64,000 nt of DNA from Ophiosphaerella korrae. Taxonomy: Eukaryota > Ascomycota > Dothideomycetes > Pleosporales > Phaeosphaeriaceae. The stretch covers positions 1 to 64,000 of the forward strand of contig JALNQF010000162.1 in assembly GCA_028456385.1 (NCBI GenBank), written 5' to 3'. Numbering within the stretch: the first letter of the stretch is position 1; the number at the start of each line of letters is the position of its first letter. This document shows, piece after piece, positions 40,966 through 52,261 of this stretch. Both the position numbers and the translations under genes were made by a program. The notes under the pieces are model-generated. The model was not told the DNA's origin. It searched no databases and saw only the letters and a program-made list of their open reading frames with translations.

Positions 40966-42314
40966 TTATTTAGGTATAAGTTATAGTTAAGACTAGGTAG
41001 TTAATAAGTAGTAAGTTAGAGTATTAGATATAGCTATACTAAATATAAGGCTTTAGTAGTATATTTTACTCTTCTAATTATATAATTCTTTAGATTAAGA
41101 TTCTAAATCTAAAGATACTTATTTTCTAATTCTAAGTCTAAGTCTAATTTAGAGCTTAAACTATATTTAAAGAAATAGAAGCTAAGATTATTATTAGGTT
41201 CTTTATCTAAGAGTTCTTAAATACCTATATAGTACTATTTTATACTAGCTTAGTTTATTAAAGTAAGTTCTTTTTTTAAAGATCTTATTACTAGTTTTAT
41301 AAAGTTAGGATAGTCTAAGGCCTTATATCTTATCTTTTTATAGTAGTAATAAGTAAAAGTTAGTTTAGTTATTTTATCTACTTTATCTCTAAAAGTAGCT
41401 TTATTAGATAGGAATTTACTTTTAAAAGACTCTTAGAGCTATAATAATAATAGTGTATTTATATTTATTACTATTAACTAAGCTAATTTTAAAGATTATT
41501 TAGTCTAAGAGTTATAAAATTAGTTCTTAGAGTTATTTTTAAATTCTAACTATATTAAGGGAAATTTAAGATCTATATTATTAACTTTATTCTAAATTAG
41601 GCTTACTATATATTAGAAGTCTATATTTAAGTTATATATACTAAGAGTAGTATTTACTAATTTATAGAGCTAATCTAAGAGTTTTTTATAAAGGTGTAGA
41701 TTATAGAGTTAAAAAGACTAGTAGAAGTCTTTAGTAATATTAGTAAATTCTAAAATAAATAAAGCCTAAGTAGCCTTAGTAGTAAAAAAGCTTAAGACTT
41801 TAGGTCTAAATTGTAGTATAGATAGATTGTAGAATTAAGATTTAGTACTACTAATAGTATCTTAGTTACTAAAGTAGTAGTAAAGTATAAAGAAGTATAT
41901 AAATTTATTATTATAGATATAAGTAATACTATTAGAAATATTATATTAAGTCTAAGGTAATCTAGAGTAAGTATATATAATAATATTAGTATAAGATAAG
42001 CTACAAAAGTATTTTTTCTTATTAGCTATAAAATAGTCTAATATAGCTTAGATAAAGGATTTAATATTTAATAATTTACTTATTCTTAAGAACTTTAAGA
42101 TCTTTATAACGTAGTCTTCTTCTTTAGAATAATTATATAAATTCTTATATACTAGTTATATATTTATTAAAAATAAGTTAAAAGTAATTTCTTTTCTATT
42201 AAATATATATTATCTAGCTATAAAGTTAAAATAAAAGAATAGATTAGCTATATACTTTTTTAAATTCTATAGTAGTATTTAAACATTATTTAAGATAAAA
42301 ATTAGTAAAGTTTA
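40966..42314 (-). pseudogene. Probable gag part of Gypsy E (minus strand), degenerate
   Basis: This segment continues E's minus-strand coding direction beyond the F insertion, upstream of the protease, where gag is expected. It is AT-rich with only TAA/TAG-type interruptions in the best frame and is Lys/Asn/Tyr-rich after RIP. I cannot read a convincing capsid or zinc-knuckle motif, so the gag call rests on position. It ends at the TA target of T1. Confidence 0.4.
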
Positions 42315-42316
42315 TA

Positions 42317-44122
42317 ACGTAGTTTATAAGTAAGTTACGTGTATAAGTAAGTTATATACTTTACTAACTTTATATACCTATCTTATCTCGACTTATAATA
42401 GCTTAACGCTACGCTACTTAGTTAACTTTAAATAAAGTAAGTATTTAGCTTACTATCTTATCTATTAAATTAAGTTAAATTACAAGTAATTAATAAGTAG
42501 CTAAAGTCTACAATATTATTAAATTAATACCACGTAACTTACGTACTAGTATAACTACCTAACGCGATTAGTAGTCTAACTTAAAGAAGCTTAGCTAGCT
42601 AGAGAAAGAGGTAATAGTTAATTATATTCTTAATCTAGATTCTTATAGTTTTGCTCTAACTCTAGCTACTATACGTAAGATAGCTAATAAGCTACTTACT
42701 TAGCGTAGAGGTAGCCTTATTAGTATCTACTAGGTGCGTAACTTTATTAAGTATATAGATAGTCTTAGAATATATTTTAATTACCTATATAATAGGTAGT
42801 AAGCCTTATATAAGGACCTAGCTACTATAAGTAGTTAGTTTAAGTAAGTGTAGCCTATAAAAGCTATAAATAGGATAGCTAATAAAAATATCTATAACTT
42901 TAATAAGGCTAGCTTTATAATACGTAATATTATAACTTAGCTTATTATAATAGGGTTAGAGAGGAGAGGTAGGCTAAAGGCTATCTAGCCTAGTAATTAT
43001 AAGTAAGTAATAGCAATTACTATAATTAATACTACTAGCTAAGTAGTTTTACTATTTCTTATCTTTACTAGTAAGTCCTACCTTTCTACTTAGTATATAG
43101 AAGACTATATTCTATAAGACTAGGCTATTAGAATTAGTAAAAATAGCTAGATAATAGATAAGCTAGCTATTAACTAGCTTAAGTACTTTAATAAGTATAT
43201 AAAGAACTAAGTAATTAGTACGCGTTAGCTACTTATACTTAATAGTTATAAGAGCTACTACTTTCTTAAGTTTAATAAAGTCTATAAAGAAAATAATATC
43301 TATATACTCTATATACTAGCTTACTTATATTACTTACTTTAGCCTCTTAATATTAGCTACTTCTCTCTATTAAAGAAAGCTTATAGCTATTACGTTAAGA
43401 GCCTAATCTAGAACTATAATAATTATAATACTAAACTTAAATTCTTACTAGCTTTCTACGTAGCCTTTAACTAAGCCTTTAGCTAGAAGTAGTTATTTTA
43501 AGACTTAATATCTAGCTCTATATACTCACTCTAGCTACTCTAGCTCTACTAGAAGCTCTCTAGGTAGCTTATACGCTAAGTAACGTATATAAGCTAAAAG
43601 CTTAGTTAATACTTATACGTAAGCGCGTATACTAGTACAAAAGCTTATTACTAGTATTAATTATTAACGTAATTAATTAACTTAAAAAGAGAGCTTATAT
43701 AATAATACTTAAAGCTAAGTTAATATATAATTAGATTTCTAGTCTTAAGATAGCTAATAAGGTAGCTAGTAAGTATAAATTATAAAAAAAGAAGTAGATT
43801 TAAAAGAATAGAGACTAAATAAAGAGATAGAAAGAGGATATAATTATTTAACTAGAGGCTAATTACGACATTAATTGTAAATAGTGCGAGAGTAAGTAGT
43901 ATTTAAGCTTAAGTTACTAGGCTTACGCACGCTATAAGAAGTATAAAGAGACTAGGTATAACTTATATATATATAAGAAAGATAGAGAAGCTACTACTTA
44001 ATTTATTATATAAATATATACTCTCTACTCTACTACGTTATTAAGTTATACGCTTAAAGAGGTACGTAAAGTTAGTAAAGTGCGTAACTTACTTATATAT
44101 ATAACTTACTTGTAAACTACGT
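42317..44122 (+). mobile_element. Fot1/pogo-like transposon T1, complete, RIP-inactivated
   Basis: A 1,806-bp element with ~43-bp terminal inverted repeats starting acgtagttta(t/c)aagtaagtta. It is flanked by TA on both sides (42315-42316, 44123-44124), as expected for Tc1/mariner-superfamily insertion. Each TIR contains an internal direct repeat ataagtaagtta. One transposase reading frame fills the interior. Confidence 0.88.
42590..44090 (+). pseudogene. Fot1/pogo-type DDD transposase relic of T1
   Basis: The best frame reads an N-terminal helix-turn-helix region, then NIYNFNKASF (family N.DE.GF, first Asp now Asn), GLERRGRLKAIQ, LLILNSYKSY (family LLILDGHxSH, second Asp now Asn, about 43229-43260), and LLQPLNISYFSLLKKAY (family LLQPLDV, third Asp now Asn). 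A C-terminal CCHC-like segment with CKQCESKQY lies near 43880. All three catalytic Asp codons have become Asn by G-to-A, and there are many TAG/TAA stops but no obvious frameshift. Confidence 0.85.
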
Positions 44123-44124
44123 TA

Positions 44125-45279
44125 ATTAGGTTAGTATTAGAGAAGATATTATAGTTTTTAAGATCCTAATATAGAGACCTATTTACTAGCTTATTCTTAA
44201 TCTAATAGTAGTATACCTTCTTTAATAGAGAGAAGTAGCTAATATTAAAAGGCTAGACTAAATAAGATAATTAAGCTAGTAAATATAGAGTATAAATATT
44301 ATTCTTTTTATATATCTTTTTAAATTAGACTAAGTAGTAGCTTAAGTAGCTATTAAAGATAAGTAGCCTATACGCGCTAACTACGCGTATTTTTATATAC
44401 TAGTTAAAGCGCTCTAGCTACTAAGCTTTTAAGTTGTTGTTTATCTAGCTATTATTACTAACTCTAACTACGTAGTTAAGTAGGAGATTATCTTCCTTAT
44501 ACTACGTAGATAAGTAGTACTTAGCTACGTAGATTAGAAATAGTAGGATTACTTATCTAGCTATATTAATTCCTTAAATTAACGTAACCTATTTATAGTT
44601 ACTTAGCTAGATTATCTTTACTCTACTCTTTCTTTTAGACTTAGTTATAATAAGTTAAGTTATAATCTTACTTATTATAAAGCTAGCTATATTAAAGTTA
44701 TATATATCTTTATCTAAGATACTATACTTAGCTTTTATCTTCTCTACCTACGTAAACTAAGCTCTAATTACTTCTAGATCTTTATACAAAGATCTTTACT
44801 AGTTATATATTTAATTAAACCTTGTTTTAAGACTATTTATATACTTAATAAAGTTTTTTAGCTAGTCTTATCTAACTTATCTAGCTTTACGTAGCTCTAG
44901 TAAAGTATTAGCTATATTATATATAGTAGCTCGGTTAGTCGAAAATGTACGCAAATCTAGTTCTAATATATATCTAACTACTACTTCCTCTTCTAGCTTA
45001 GTAAGCTTCTTAAGTTAGGGGCGTAATTATATTAAGTAGGCTTACTATTATATTAGTTATATAGGGTAGTTTTAGAGACATTAAAAATTATAGTAGTAGG
45101 TTTATTACTTTATATTTAATTAGCTTGTATTACTATAATTATAAGCTAAATATTACTCTTATTTAAAGGTATTCTAATTATTAGTTGTAGAACTATTCTA
45201 GATTAAAGTAAGATAAGTTAAGAAAGTTAATAGGGCGCGCAACTCGCTTAGAAGTATAACTTACTACGTATTTACGTTT
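44125..45279 (-). pseudogene. Fot1/pogo-type transposase relic T2, 3'-truncated
   Basis: Minus strand, starting near 45081 with MSLKLPY. It contains EEVVVRYILELD, RATIYNIANTLL, a YNFNIASF box, LIIT-S-RKSRVKII, INIAR.VILLFLIY, LLIFNSYLSYY near 44370 and LLQPFNISCFSLLKKVY near 44260. The order is that of a Fot1-like transposase with all catalytic Asp read as Asn. The protein runs out near 44150, next to T1, and no C-terminal part or left TIR is visible. The right end near 45267 (acttactacgta) resembles the T1 TIR. It is cut by T1 or was already truncated. Confidence 0.75.
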
Positions 45280-47388
45280 ATATATCTATATACGCAACGC
45301 CTAGATCTATATAATACTTACTTAATACTATTTTTAATATTATAGAGATAAAGCTATAAAGCTATATATAAAAGCTATTATAATATAAATTTAAAGTAGA
45401 GTAGTAAATAGAGCTTTATAAATAATTTATACTACTTGTATTTACTTAGAAGCTTTACGTTATAGCCTACGCGTATAATTTTAAGTAGAGCTACTAGTAT
45501 AGCTTATAAGGACTCCTCTCTACTTATAGGCTTAACTACCTATTTCCTACGCTTATTCTTCTAAGTAGGCGTACTTAAGGCTTTCTTTTTACCTTTTTAG
45601 GATAATTAGAGAGCTTTAGTAGAGTCTTTCTCTACTTTCTTATATACGCGCTTAGCTACCTTATCTATCCTTTCTTTCTCCTTAGCTACCTTAGCTACTT
45701 CTCTCGCTATATACTTCTCTTTAGTAATTTTCTACTTATATAATTAAGAAGCCTTTTTAAGCTCTTTTACTTCTACTTTATAGAGCTTTTCTTCTTCTTT
45801 TTCTCTCTTTCTAACCTTCTCTCTTATATAGCCCTCTCTTACTTTTCTTAGTAACTAAAAGATAGCTATACTATAGTATTCTTAATATTATTAACAATTA
45901 GGGGCTTTACTCTTTTTCTCTTACTTCTTTTTAGTTTAAAGAGCTTCTCTTAATCTTATATTTTTATAGTAAAGTAGCTTATTTTAAATAGAAAGATAAT
46001 AAAGTAAGAGACTTAGCTTCTTTACCTTATCTTAATAGGTATCCTTAATAGTAGCGTAGACTAAACGTTCTATCTACCTCTAGTTAGAGTTAGAAAGACG
46101 TAATAGTAAGCTTTCCTCTTTATCTAACTTATCTAACTTGTAAGTAAATTGTTTAAGCATAACGTTTAGATCTATTAGCTATATTCTAGTTACTTTAAAC
46201 AACGTAAGAATAATCTCTTCTTTAAAGGAGGATATCTAGGCTCTCTAGAAAAATAGAAAGAAGTCTCCTTTTTTAATTAAGATAAGGCCTTGCCCCTTAT
46301 AGAGGTAAGTTGTAAGCTTAAGAGAATAAGCTTAAGAAAGTAGCTTAAATATTACAATATCAAGTGGCTAAAGAGTATAAGTCGAATAAGGAAGAAAGAT
46401 AGCAAGGAGGATCTTATTCTTGTTGTAGTAGTTAATAAAATCTATAGTAATATAAGATCTATAGCTATTAAGAATAAGTAGCTAGTAAGATCGTTAAGCT
46501 TTTGCCTTTGTATAGCGATTAAACACCTGTTTAAGCTAGGCTAGGCCTATATTGTTGTTAGTCTAGCTAGATAGAGACGAGGTAATAAAGACTTTATGCT
46601 TTCCTGCCTTAATATCTTCTACCTAGCTTGATTGTATTAATCTAGAATCTAACTAATAGATAAGGCTTGGCGGTAACGTTGACCTATCAGCGCAGGCACA
46701 CGCTAGAATAGTTATCTACTCACGTGAGCTATCCTAAAGAGATGCCGTAACTTCTTTCTTCTCTTACATCCTTCTACTAAACACTCTTTTTAACCTGCCT
46801 ATTATACTAATTATAAAGCCTTTCTCATCTATATTATATGTATGTCTTGGCTGGACGTTGTATTGACTTATTTTCTAGTGCAATAATTCAAAGTAAAGCT
46901 TATATTTAGCTTCTGAATTAGCTTGGTAGCGATTGCAGTCTATTCCTGTAGCCTATTGAGAGATGAGATGGACTTGGTGTCTGTTGATAAAGCGAGTAAC
47001 CCAGCTCTTACTTAGAGGATCTTGAGCTATTGCTGATGCAAAGTTCTGTACCATCTCTCTTGTAGGAGGAAGCCCTCTCTTTGTAAGACTCTTGATATAG
47101 CTTATAAGCTCTAGCTCTTGTTGTGGGCTGAGTTTCTGTTGATTGATTGCCTAGGCTTCACGTGGTGCCTGAGAGCCTTGGTGTCTTCGGCTAAGTGTAG
47201 AGCGATTAACATTGAATTTGGCTGCAACTTTAGGATACGAGAACTTTTCTCCTGGCTCGCGCGATTCAATTTCTTTAATTGCAGCTTGAATTGGGTCCAT
47301 ATTGGTAGAGTTATAAAGCGTTCAAATTGGGGTTGATTTTGACGAGCGGGGCGTTGCGCGAATCCGGGCGTTGCGCGCACGGACACGT
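45280..47388 (-). mobile_element. Fot1/pogo-like transposon T3, half-RIPped, at the edge of the AT-rich block
   Basis: Terminal inverted repeats of ~40 bp lie at 45280-45319 and 47349-47388. The right TIR is GC-rich and CpG-rich (gcgttgcgcgaatccgggcg). The left TIR differs from its inverted copy almost only by C-to-T and G-to-A: 22 bases from the outer end include nine such transitions and no other change. TA follows the right end (47389-47390); the left flank reads tt rather than TA. One transposase frame fills the interior. Decay increases from right to left across the element. Confidence 0.85.
45400..47300 (-). pseudogene. Fot1/pogo-type transposase of T3, single frame with nonsense codons only
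   Basis: Starts at ATG 47300 (MDPIQAAIKEIES) with a helix-turn-helix region (KVAAKFNVNRSTLSRRH). Next come the centromere-protein-B-like second DNA-binding helix region (SWVTRFINRHQ), YNIDEKGF with the first Asp intact, LLILNSYRSY with the second Asp mutated to Asn, and LQPLDIVIF with the third Asp intact. The C-terminus is Lys/Glu-rich and coiled-coil-like. I could translate one continuous frame for about 630 codons without a frameshift; all interruptions are TAG or TAA at Trp/Gln positions. Only three fall in the first ~165 codons, and they are dense further on. The exact stop is uncertain. Confidence 0.85.
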
Positions 47389-47792
47389 TACACTATGGGG
47401 GACTTATCAGAATTATCACAAAATCACGATCAATACTGAGTAACTGCATATATTGCATAACCTTGCGGTTACTTAATGTGGGGACTGAAGTTAGATTAAA
47501 GTGAGCTTGCAATTATCTGTTCCTGGGAGGCAAAGGAAGGGTACGAAGTGCACTTATTCATAAAAAGTGCTAGAGACTAACTGTATACACACAAAGGAGT
47601 GAGTTGGGCAAAGATATGCCAAGCACGTAATAGTCGTCCCGAGCAGGTAAGAGTCATGAAATGTCAGAGCAACCATCAATAACCATAGCTAGTAGCCGTA
47701 GACAGCAGATCCATAACAAAATTCAGTCTTTCCTCAAGATCTACATGTAGGCCTATCATTAGGTTCTTTTGTCGGTCTTACCTAGTAGACAT
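47389..47792. other. Intergenic, no gene seen
   Basis: Ordinary-composition sequence between the T3 end and the stop codon of the minus-strand gene. It includes that gene's 3' untranslated region. No coding or RNA signal recognised. Confidence 0.6.
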
Positions 47793-48617
47793 CTATGAGT
47801 ACCCCCCTGGCAAGGTCTGGATAGCTTCCAAAGCAACAAGATCGTCGAGGTTCAGGTCCTTGAGATCTCCCAAATTCGGTTCTTGATGACCAATCGGTTG
47901 CGCTGGATCAAAGATGACCGGGTCGTCCAGCTCTTTCTTCGCGAATACATTCAAATACTCAAATACATTCTTATCAAACCAAAAGACTCCTCGCTCAGCG
48001 TCGATTTCAAAAGTAGCTGTGAACGGGTCCTTGGAGTCGCATTGAATGATGGCAGCTGCGCGATAGGAAGGTATGACTCCTTTCGCAGACTTCTTCGCTT
48101 CCGTACAGTCCCATACAAGTACATTGTCCGTCGCAACATCAGAACTCTTTCTCCATCCACTTAGCTTCAGTTCGTATTCCCTGTTGATCTTCCGTCCGAT
48201 CTCATCATCCACTCTAAGCCTTCCCCCAATCGGTCCTAGAGGCAGTTCTGCGCCAGCTTTCACGGTATTTGCCCTCTCTTCGGTGAAAATCTTTCCTCTT
48301 CTCTCCTCCGGTGCGAGTCGTAGCACCTTTGGATGTGATGAGGTAGCCGCATTCTGCTTGCGAAACTCGATGTTCACATGGAAGTTCCTGATTCTTCGGG
48401 ATCCTGGACGGAATTTGAAAATGAACCGCATAATTACTAATGCCGCTGGTTGGCTATCAAAAGTGCCATATTGTACCCTGTCGATACGGACGTTGACGAG
48501 AGTGTACTCATCCGGGTCATATTCCAGGGCGTTTTCTCGAGTCGATGATTGGCCTGGCTCGTTATGCTGGGGCCTAAGCTCGCCGGCCTTGGGTTGTAGA
48601 TCCAATGAAAACTCCAT
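47793..48617 (-). CDS. Fungal protein of unknown function, 274 aa, divergent partner of the TPR-CHAT gene
   Basis: Single exon from ATG 48617 to TAG 47793-47795. No signal peptide or membrane segment. The first ~35 residues are polar and probably disordered. Residues ~38-215 alternate hydrophobic and polar residues as in a beta-rich fold and end in PFTATFEIDAERGVFWF. A DDPVIFDP motif follows at about residues 233-240, then an acidic, Leu-rich tail (NLGDLKDLNLDDLVALEAIQTL). From memory, the SYRAA..I....PFTATFEI plus DDPV.FDP arrangement occurs in uncharacterised fungal proteins, but I cannot name a family. Its start is 280 bp from the start of the divergent CHAT gene, which suggests shared regulation. 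Function unknown. Confidence 0.85.
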   Translation of the reverse strand: MEFSLDLQPKAGELRPQHNEPGQSSTRENALEYDPDEYTLVNVRIDRVQYGTFDSQPAALVIMRFIFKFRPGSRRIRNFHVNIEFRKQNAATSSHPKVLRLAPEERRGKIFTEERANTVKAGAELPLGPIGGRLRVDDEIGRKINREYELKLSGWRKSSDVATDNVLVWDCTEAKKSAKGVIPSYRAAAIIQCDSKDPFTATFEIDAERGVFWFDKNVFEYLNVFAKKELDDPVIFDPAQPIGHQEPNLGDLKDLNLDDLVALEAIQTLPGGYS

Positions 48618-48897
48618 TGCGTTTCCGAGGATTCTGCGTATAAGATGAGGGGTAGAAGATGTGGTTGCGTCTGGTCAGGCTGAAATGCAGCGGTGAAAAT
48701 GCGTCACCTGACAACTTGCTGTTCGGGTGGCGCCGAGTTGGCTTTCCCCGCTCAGCCTTTCCCAGATTCTCTTCGCATGCAACAACTCGTTTTCTTCTGG
48801 CTGAACCTCCATTTTATTGCAATAGGGTCGGCTGTATCGTCGTTTACTACTTGCCTAGTCGTTTTCATTTGTATTGCTTAGAGAAACAAGCAAAAGT
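48618..48897. promoter_or_regulatory. Divergent promoter region between the unknown gene and the TPR-CHAT gene
   Basis: 280 bp separating two start codons on opposite strands, so it must hold both 5' untranslated regions and core promoters. I see no clear TATA box. The pyrimidine-rich stretch around 48830-48880 just upstream of the CHAT start is typical of ascomycete promoters. Short overlapping frames here have no ATG-supported coding logic. Confidence 0.55.
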
Positions 48898-51800
48898 ATG
48901 GGAATCAAAGAAGCAATCGCTGAGAGCAGGCTACAGAGCCGAGTAGGAAACTTCACGGATGCAATATACGTCCTTACCAAAGCTCAATCATTGGAACATC
49001 TTAATGATGCGGATTCCAAGCTTCAGACAGAAATTAACAGGATCTTCCTGATCTGCGGCAATCACAGGGCATTAGCAGCCTCCTCGCAGAACCTAAACCC
49101 GGCTCGTGGTAAATATGCAGATTTGATATCTATCCAGACTGCACTCAATCTTATCAGTACTTCGTTAGACCTAGACCGCTCTCTACAATCTGCCTCATTA
49201 CTATTCCAAAAGTATGTACCAGCCATGGACTCGGAACAGGATCCCGAGCTTGTAGTAAGTTTTCCAGATGCATTTCATCAGTCGTCTCCGAGGTTGACTT
49301 TCTAAGCCAATGATTCTATACTACTGCTTAGAAGTCCATTATTTCTGGCGGCTTTATGGAGACGGGATCGATGATCCAGAGATGGCTTATGACGGCTCTT
49401 TCCTGCAGAAACTCATTCTCAGCCTCATCAAATCCGACTCCTACTATGAAGTTTTCCAACTTTTGGAATACTTTGTCGAAAATCCTGAGCCACAGCTTGA
49501 AAACCTGGCATCATGCTTGTTGGCGGAAAACAATCCTGCCTTCATCTTCTGTATGCTTTCCCTAGCTAGGATACATGCCCAGCATGGAAGCCTGGAGGAT
49601 ATAGAAAGAATAATTCAGGTTGTTGGAGGGTCCCTTGACGAAAAGTTTGAAACCCCGAAAATATACTGCCAAATGATCAAACTACGATTTTTGGAGGGAG
49701 GAAACACCAAGGCAGAAAGAGTCAGCAATCTCATTCAACTTTCCACTACATTCGATCAGCGTCAAGATTACAATAGTTCCTCCCAGGTCCTAGAGTATGC
49801 TGCTGAACTAGTGGAATCTATTCTGGAATCTCCCCAAGCGACGACTTTCGGTCATAAGATACGTGATTCTCTAGGGGTTGAATGGCGCGCAAGCGGAGAT
49901 ATTCTTACTCTCACACTCGTTGAATTTCGCTATTGCGACTTCCTCAACGCTTCAACTACAAATCTTTCTTCGGCACGGGCTCGAAGAAAGGAACTCCTCT
50001 CATCGCCACTATCAAACAAATTCTGCTACTTCCAACGCTTCCACAAACGACAATGGGCGGAGTATTTTATGCTACATCAACGAGAAAATGCCTTGTACCA
50101 TGCGAAAAGGTATCTAGAGTATTGTAAGAGATGCAGGGATGAGGAAGAGCAGTCGTTAGCAGAGAACATCAGGCTTCAAACGATTCTACAGCCACATCGT
50201 ACTTCTGAAGAAATGCGGATAGAATTGCTTGAAGATGTATGCTCACAACTCAGAACAGGAATAAAGGCTGATGAAGAGAAGTCATTGTTTGGCTCCCAGG
50301 CGGAGAAACAGCTGCTACTTGTCGAAGCGCTCGTAGAATTAGGGCAATTGCAGGAAGAGGACCTAGAAGATATTGTCACTGAAGCCAGGGATATCCTGCA
50401 GAAAGCTGAATCTATTTCCGACAATGTCAACGAGAAAGCCGACAATGCATTCGTAAAGTATGAAATTGCATTCCTGAGAGCATCAGCTTCGCTTCTCCTC
50501 GATGGACGATTCCAAAGGCAGTCAGATACGTCAACTCCTCATAAGTATGACGAAAAACTCCCTCAGGGCAGTTGGAGCGGTGTATACTGGCTCCAAGTGC
50601 TCCTTCTTTCGCTAAAGAACGAATGTCTACAACTATTTGAGCAAATGCTCAGCCAGATGAACGAAAATATCAGCGTCTACGCGAGAGAGGAAGCAAAGAA
50701 TAAACAAGCCGAAGTCCTAAGTATAAAGGGATTGATTTGCTACCTCTTGATAGAGTTTGACATACCTAAAATTGAGCAATACCGGACCATAGCAGGCTTT
50801 TTATCGTTGAAGCAAGGAGCAGAGCTAGTGCTAGAATGTTTTGAGCAAGCCTTCAATTTGAAATATCAATTGGAGCAAGAAGCAAGAGATACAAGTGATG
50901 TCGAGAGTAGATCAAAAGCATTAACTGCATCAGAGGGTTACTTCACCAGCGGACTCGAGCAGCTCTACTTCGACATTGCTCTCGAACTCGCTTTCGGCCT
51001 CCAAGATAAAAACCTAACTTGGGAGTGGATTCAGAGACGTAAAGCCCGAGGATTCTCGAAAATGCTCAGAACCCTAACGCCTGAGGAGAAAATTTCACCA
51101 ACTTTCGAAAAGCTGCCTGCTGGAAATCTCATAACGTTTGAGGATTTACAGTTCGTCCAAACCGCCTCCGCATCCAAGCTAGTGTTTGTCGATTGGGTCA
51201 TTTTTGGCGCATCTCCAGCTAAGCTTTTATTCTTCTCCTTCTGTATGGGAAGAGATGAGGACGGGGCTATTGGAATCCGCCATATGTTCGAGATTGAAGC
51301 ATCTCTCGACGAGCTTAAGAAAGCGGCAGAGAGTATTGACGAACGCCGGATGAACTACGATGACGCCGATAGATACCTGCAACCTTTCATACAAGTCATC
51401 CAGCCGTTGGAAAAGTGTTGTAACCGGGGTGACATTTTAATCTTGTCACCTACTGCACCTCTCCATAATGTACCATTGCATGCTGTTTCCTTGGGCTCCA
51501 AACCCCTGATCGAACGCAATCCGGTTTTATATGTGCCTTCCCATGCTGCGTTAGTCAGCTGCCTTCAGCGTCTTGCAGCCCCCGAACCAGGAGCTGCTGT
51601 ACCAACAAAGTGGAAAGCCGCAGTATTTGGAGCATACGATGATACTTCCTCGAAACCCGATACAGTACACGAGAGAACAGAAATCTATAAATCGTTAGAA
51701 GCACTGGGAAGCGATTTAAGCTGTACCACCGTTTCAGGAAATGATCTTACAGAAGACAGCTTGAAGCAGAATTCCATATCTGCCCAGCTCGTACATTTCC

Positions 51801-52261
51801 ATGGCCACGGAATCTTAGATCCTCACTCACCTTCCCAACAGTCGCTAGCTTTGGGTCCACGATCTGAACCCCTCACCATCTCCTCTATAACTTCTCTCAA
51901 TCTCAATGCCACACACGTAACTCTCATCGCATGTTCCGGTGGAACGCAAGACTTCTCCCTCTCCGGCGACGAACCCCTAGGCCTGCTGTCCTCTTTCATC
52001 CTGGGCGGCGCAACGTCAGTAATCGGTGCTTTGTGGCCCATTCAGTCTTCTACTGGTCGGTTATTCACGCAAGTGTTTTATGAGTACTTCTTGGGATATG
52101 TGGATAGGACGGAGCTAGGGCCTATTGTGAATTTGGCGAAGGCGCTTCAGCATACTGTTTTAGAGATTAGGAGAAGGCAGGGTACAGGAAGGCCTTATCA
52201 CTGGGCCCCGTTCGTTTTGTACGGGGTTTGGTTTTGTATTAGAAAACCTGGGACCTGGTGA
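48898..52261 (+). CDS. TPR-CHAT protein (caspase-like peptidase domain), 2 exons, ~1,103 aa
   Basis: Exons 48898-49254 and 49307-52261, joined across a 52-bp intron. I start at ATG 48898 (MGIKEAIAES); an upstream TTG in frame is not a start. Residues ~1-640 are helical TPR-like repeats. QRRKARGFSKML (~residue 697) leads into the CHAT domain (~725-1100). That domain contains ILSPTAPLHNVPLHA, then the dyad His in VHFHGHG (His953) and Cys in LIACSGG (Cys995), followed by GDEPLGLLSSFILGGATSVIGALWPI. Both catalytic residues are present, so it is probably an active caspase/separase-clan protease released on sensing. CHAT is a known effector domain in bacterial defence proteins and is widespread in fungi; the substrate is unknown. 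The gene is intact beside a RIPped block. Confidence 0.9.
49255..49306 (+). other. Intron of the TPR-CHAT gene (52 bp)
   Basis: Donor gtaagt at 49255, acceptor ctaag ending at 49306, branch-like ttgac nine bases upstream. Splicing keeps frame exactly: ...DPELV joins PMILYYC. The alternative acceptor at 49331 would put exon 2 out of frame. Confidence 0.85.

Noticed and set aside
48073..48648. 191-codon plus-strand frame over the unknown-function gene
   Set aside because: Antisense shadow of 47793-48617, which has the better start, length and amino-acid pattern.
49255..49331. Longer 77-bp intron in the CHAT gene using acceptor cttag at 49331
   Set aside because: It would put exon 2 out of frame with the long TPR-CHAT reading frame; the 52-bp version keeps frame.
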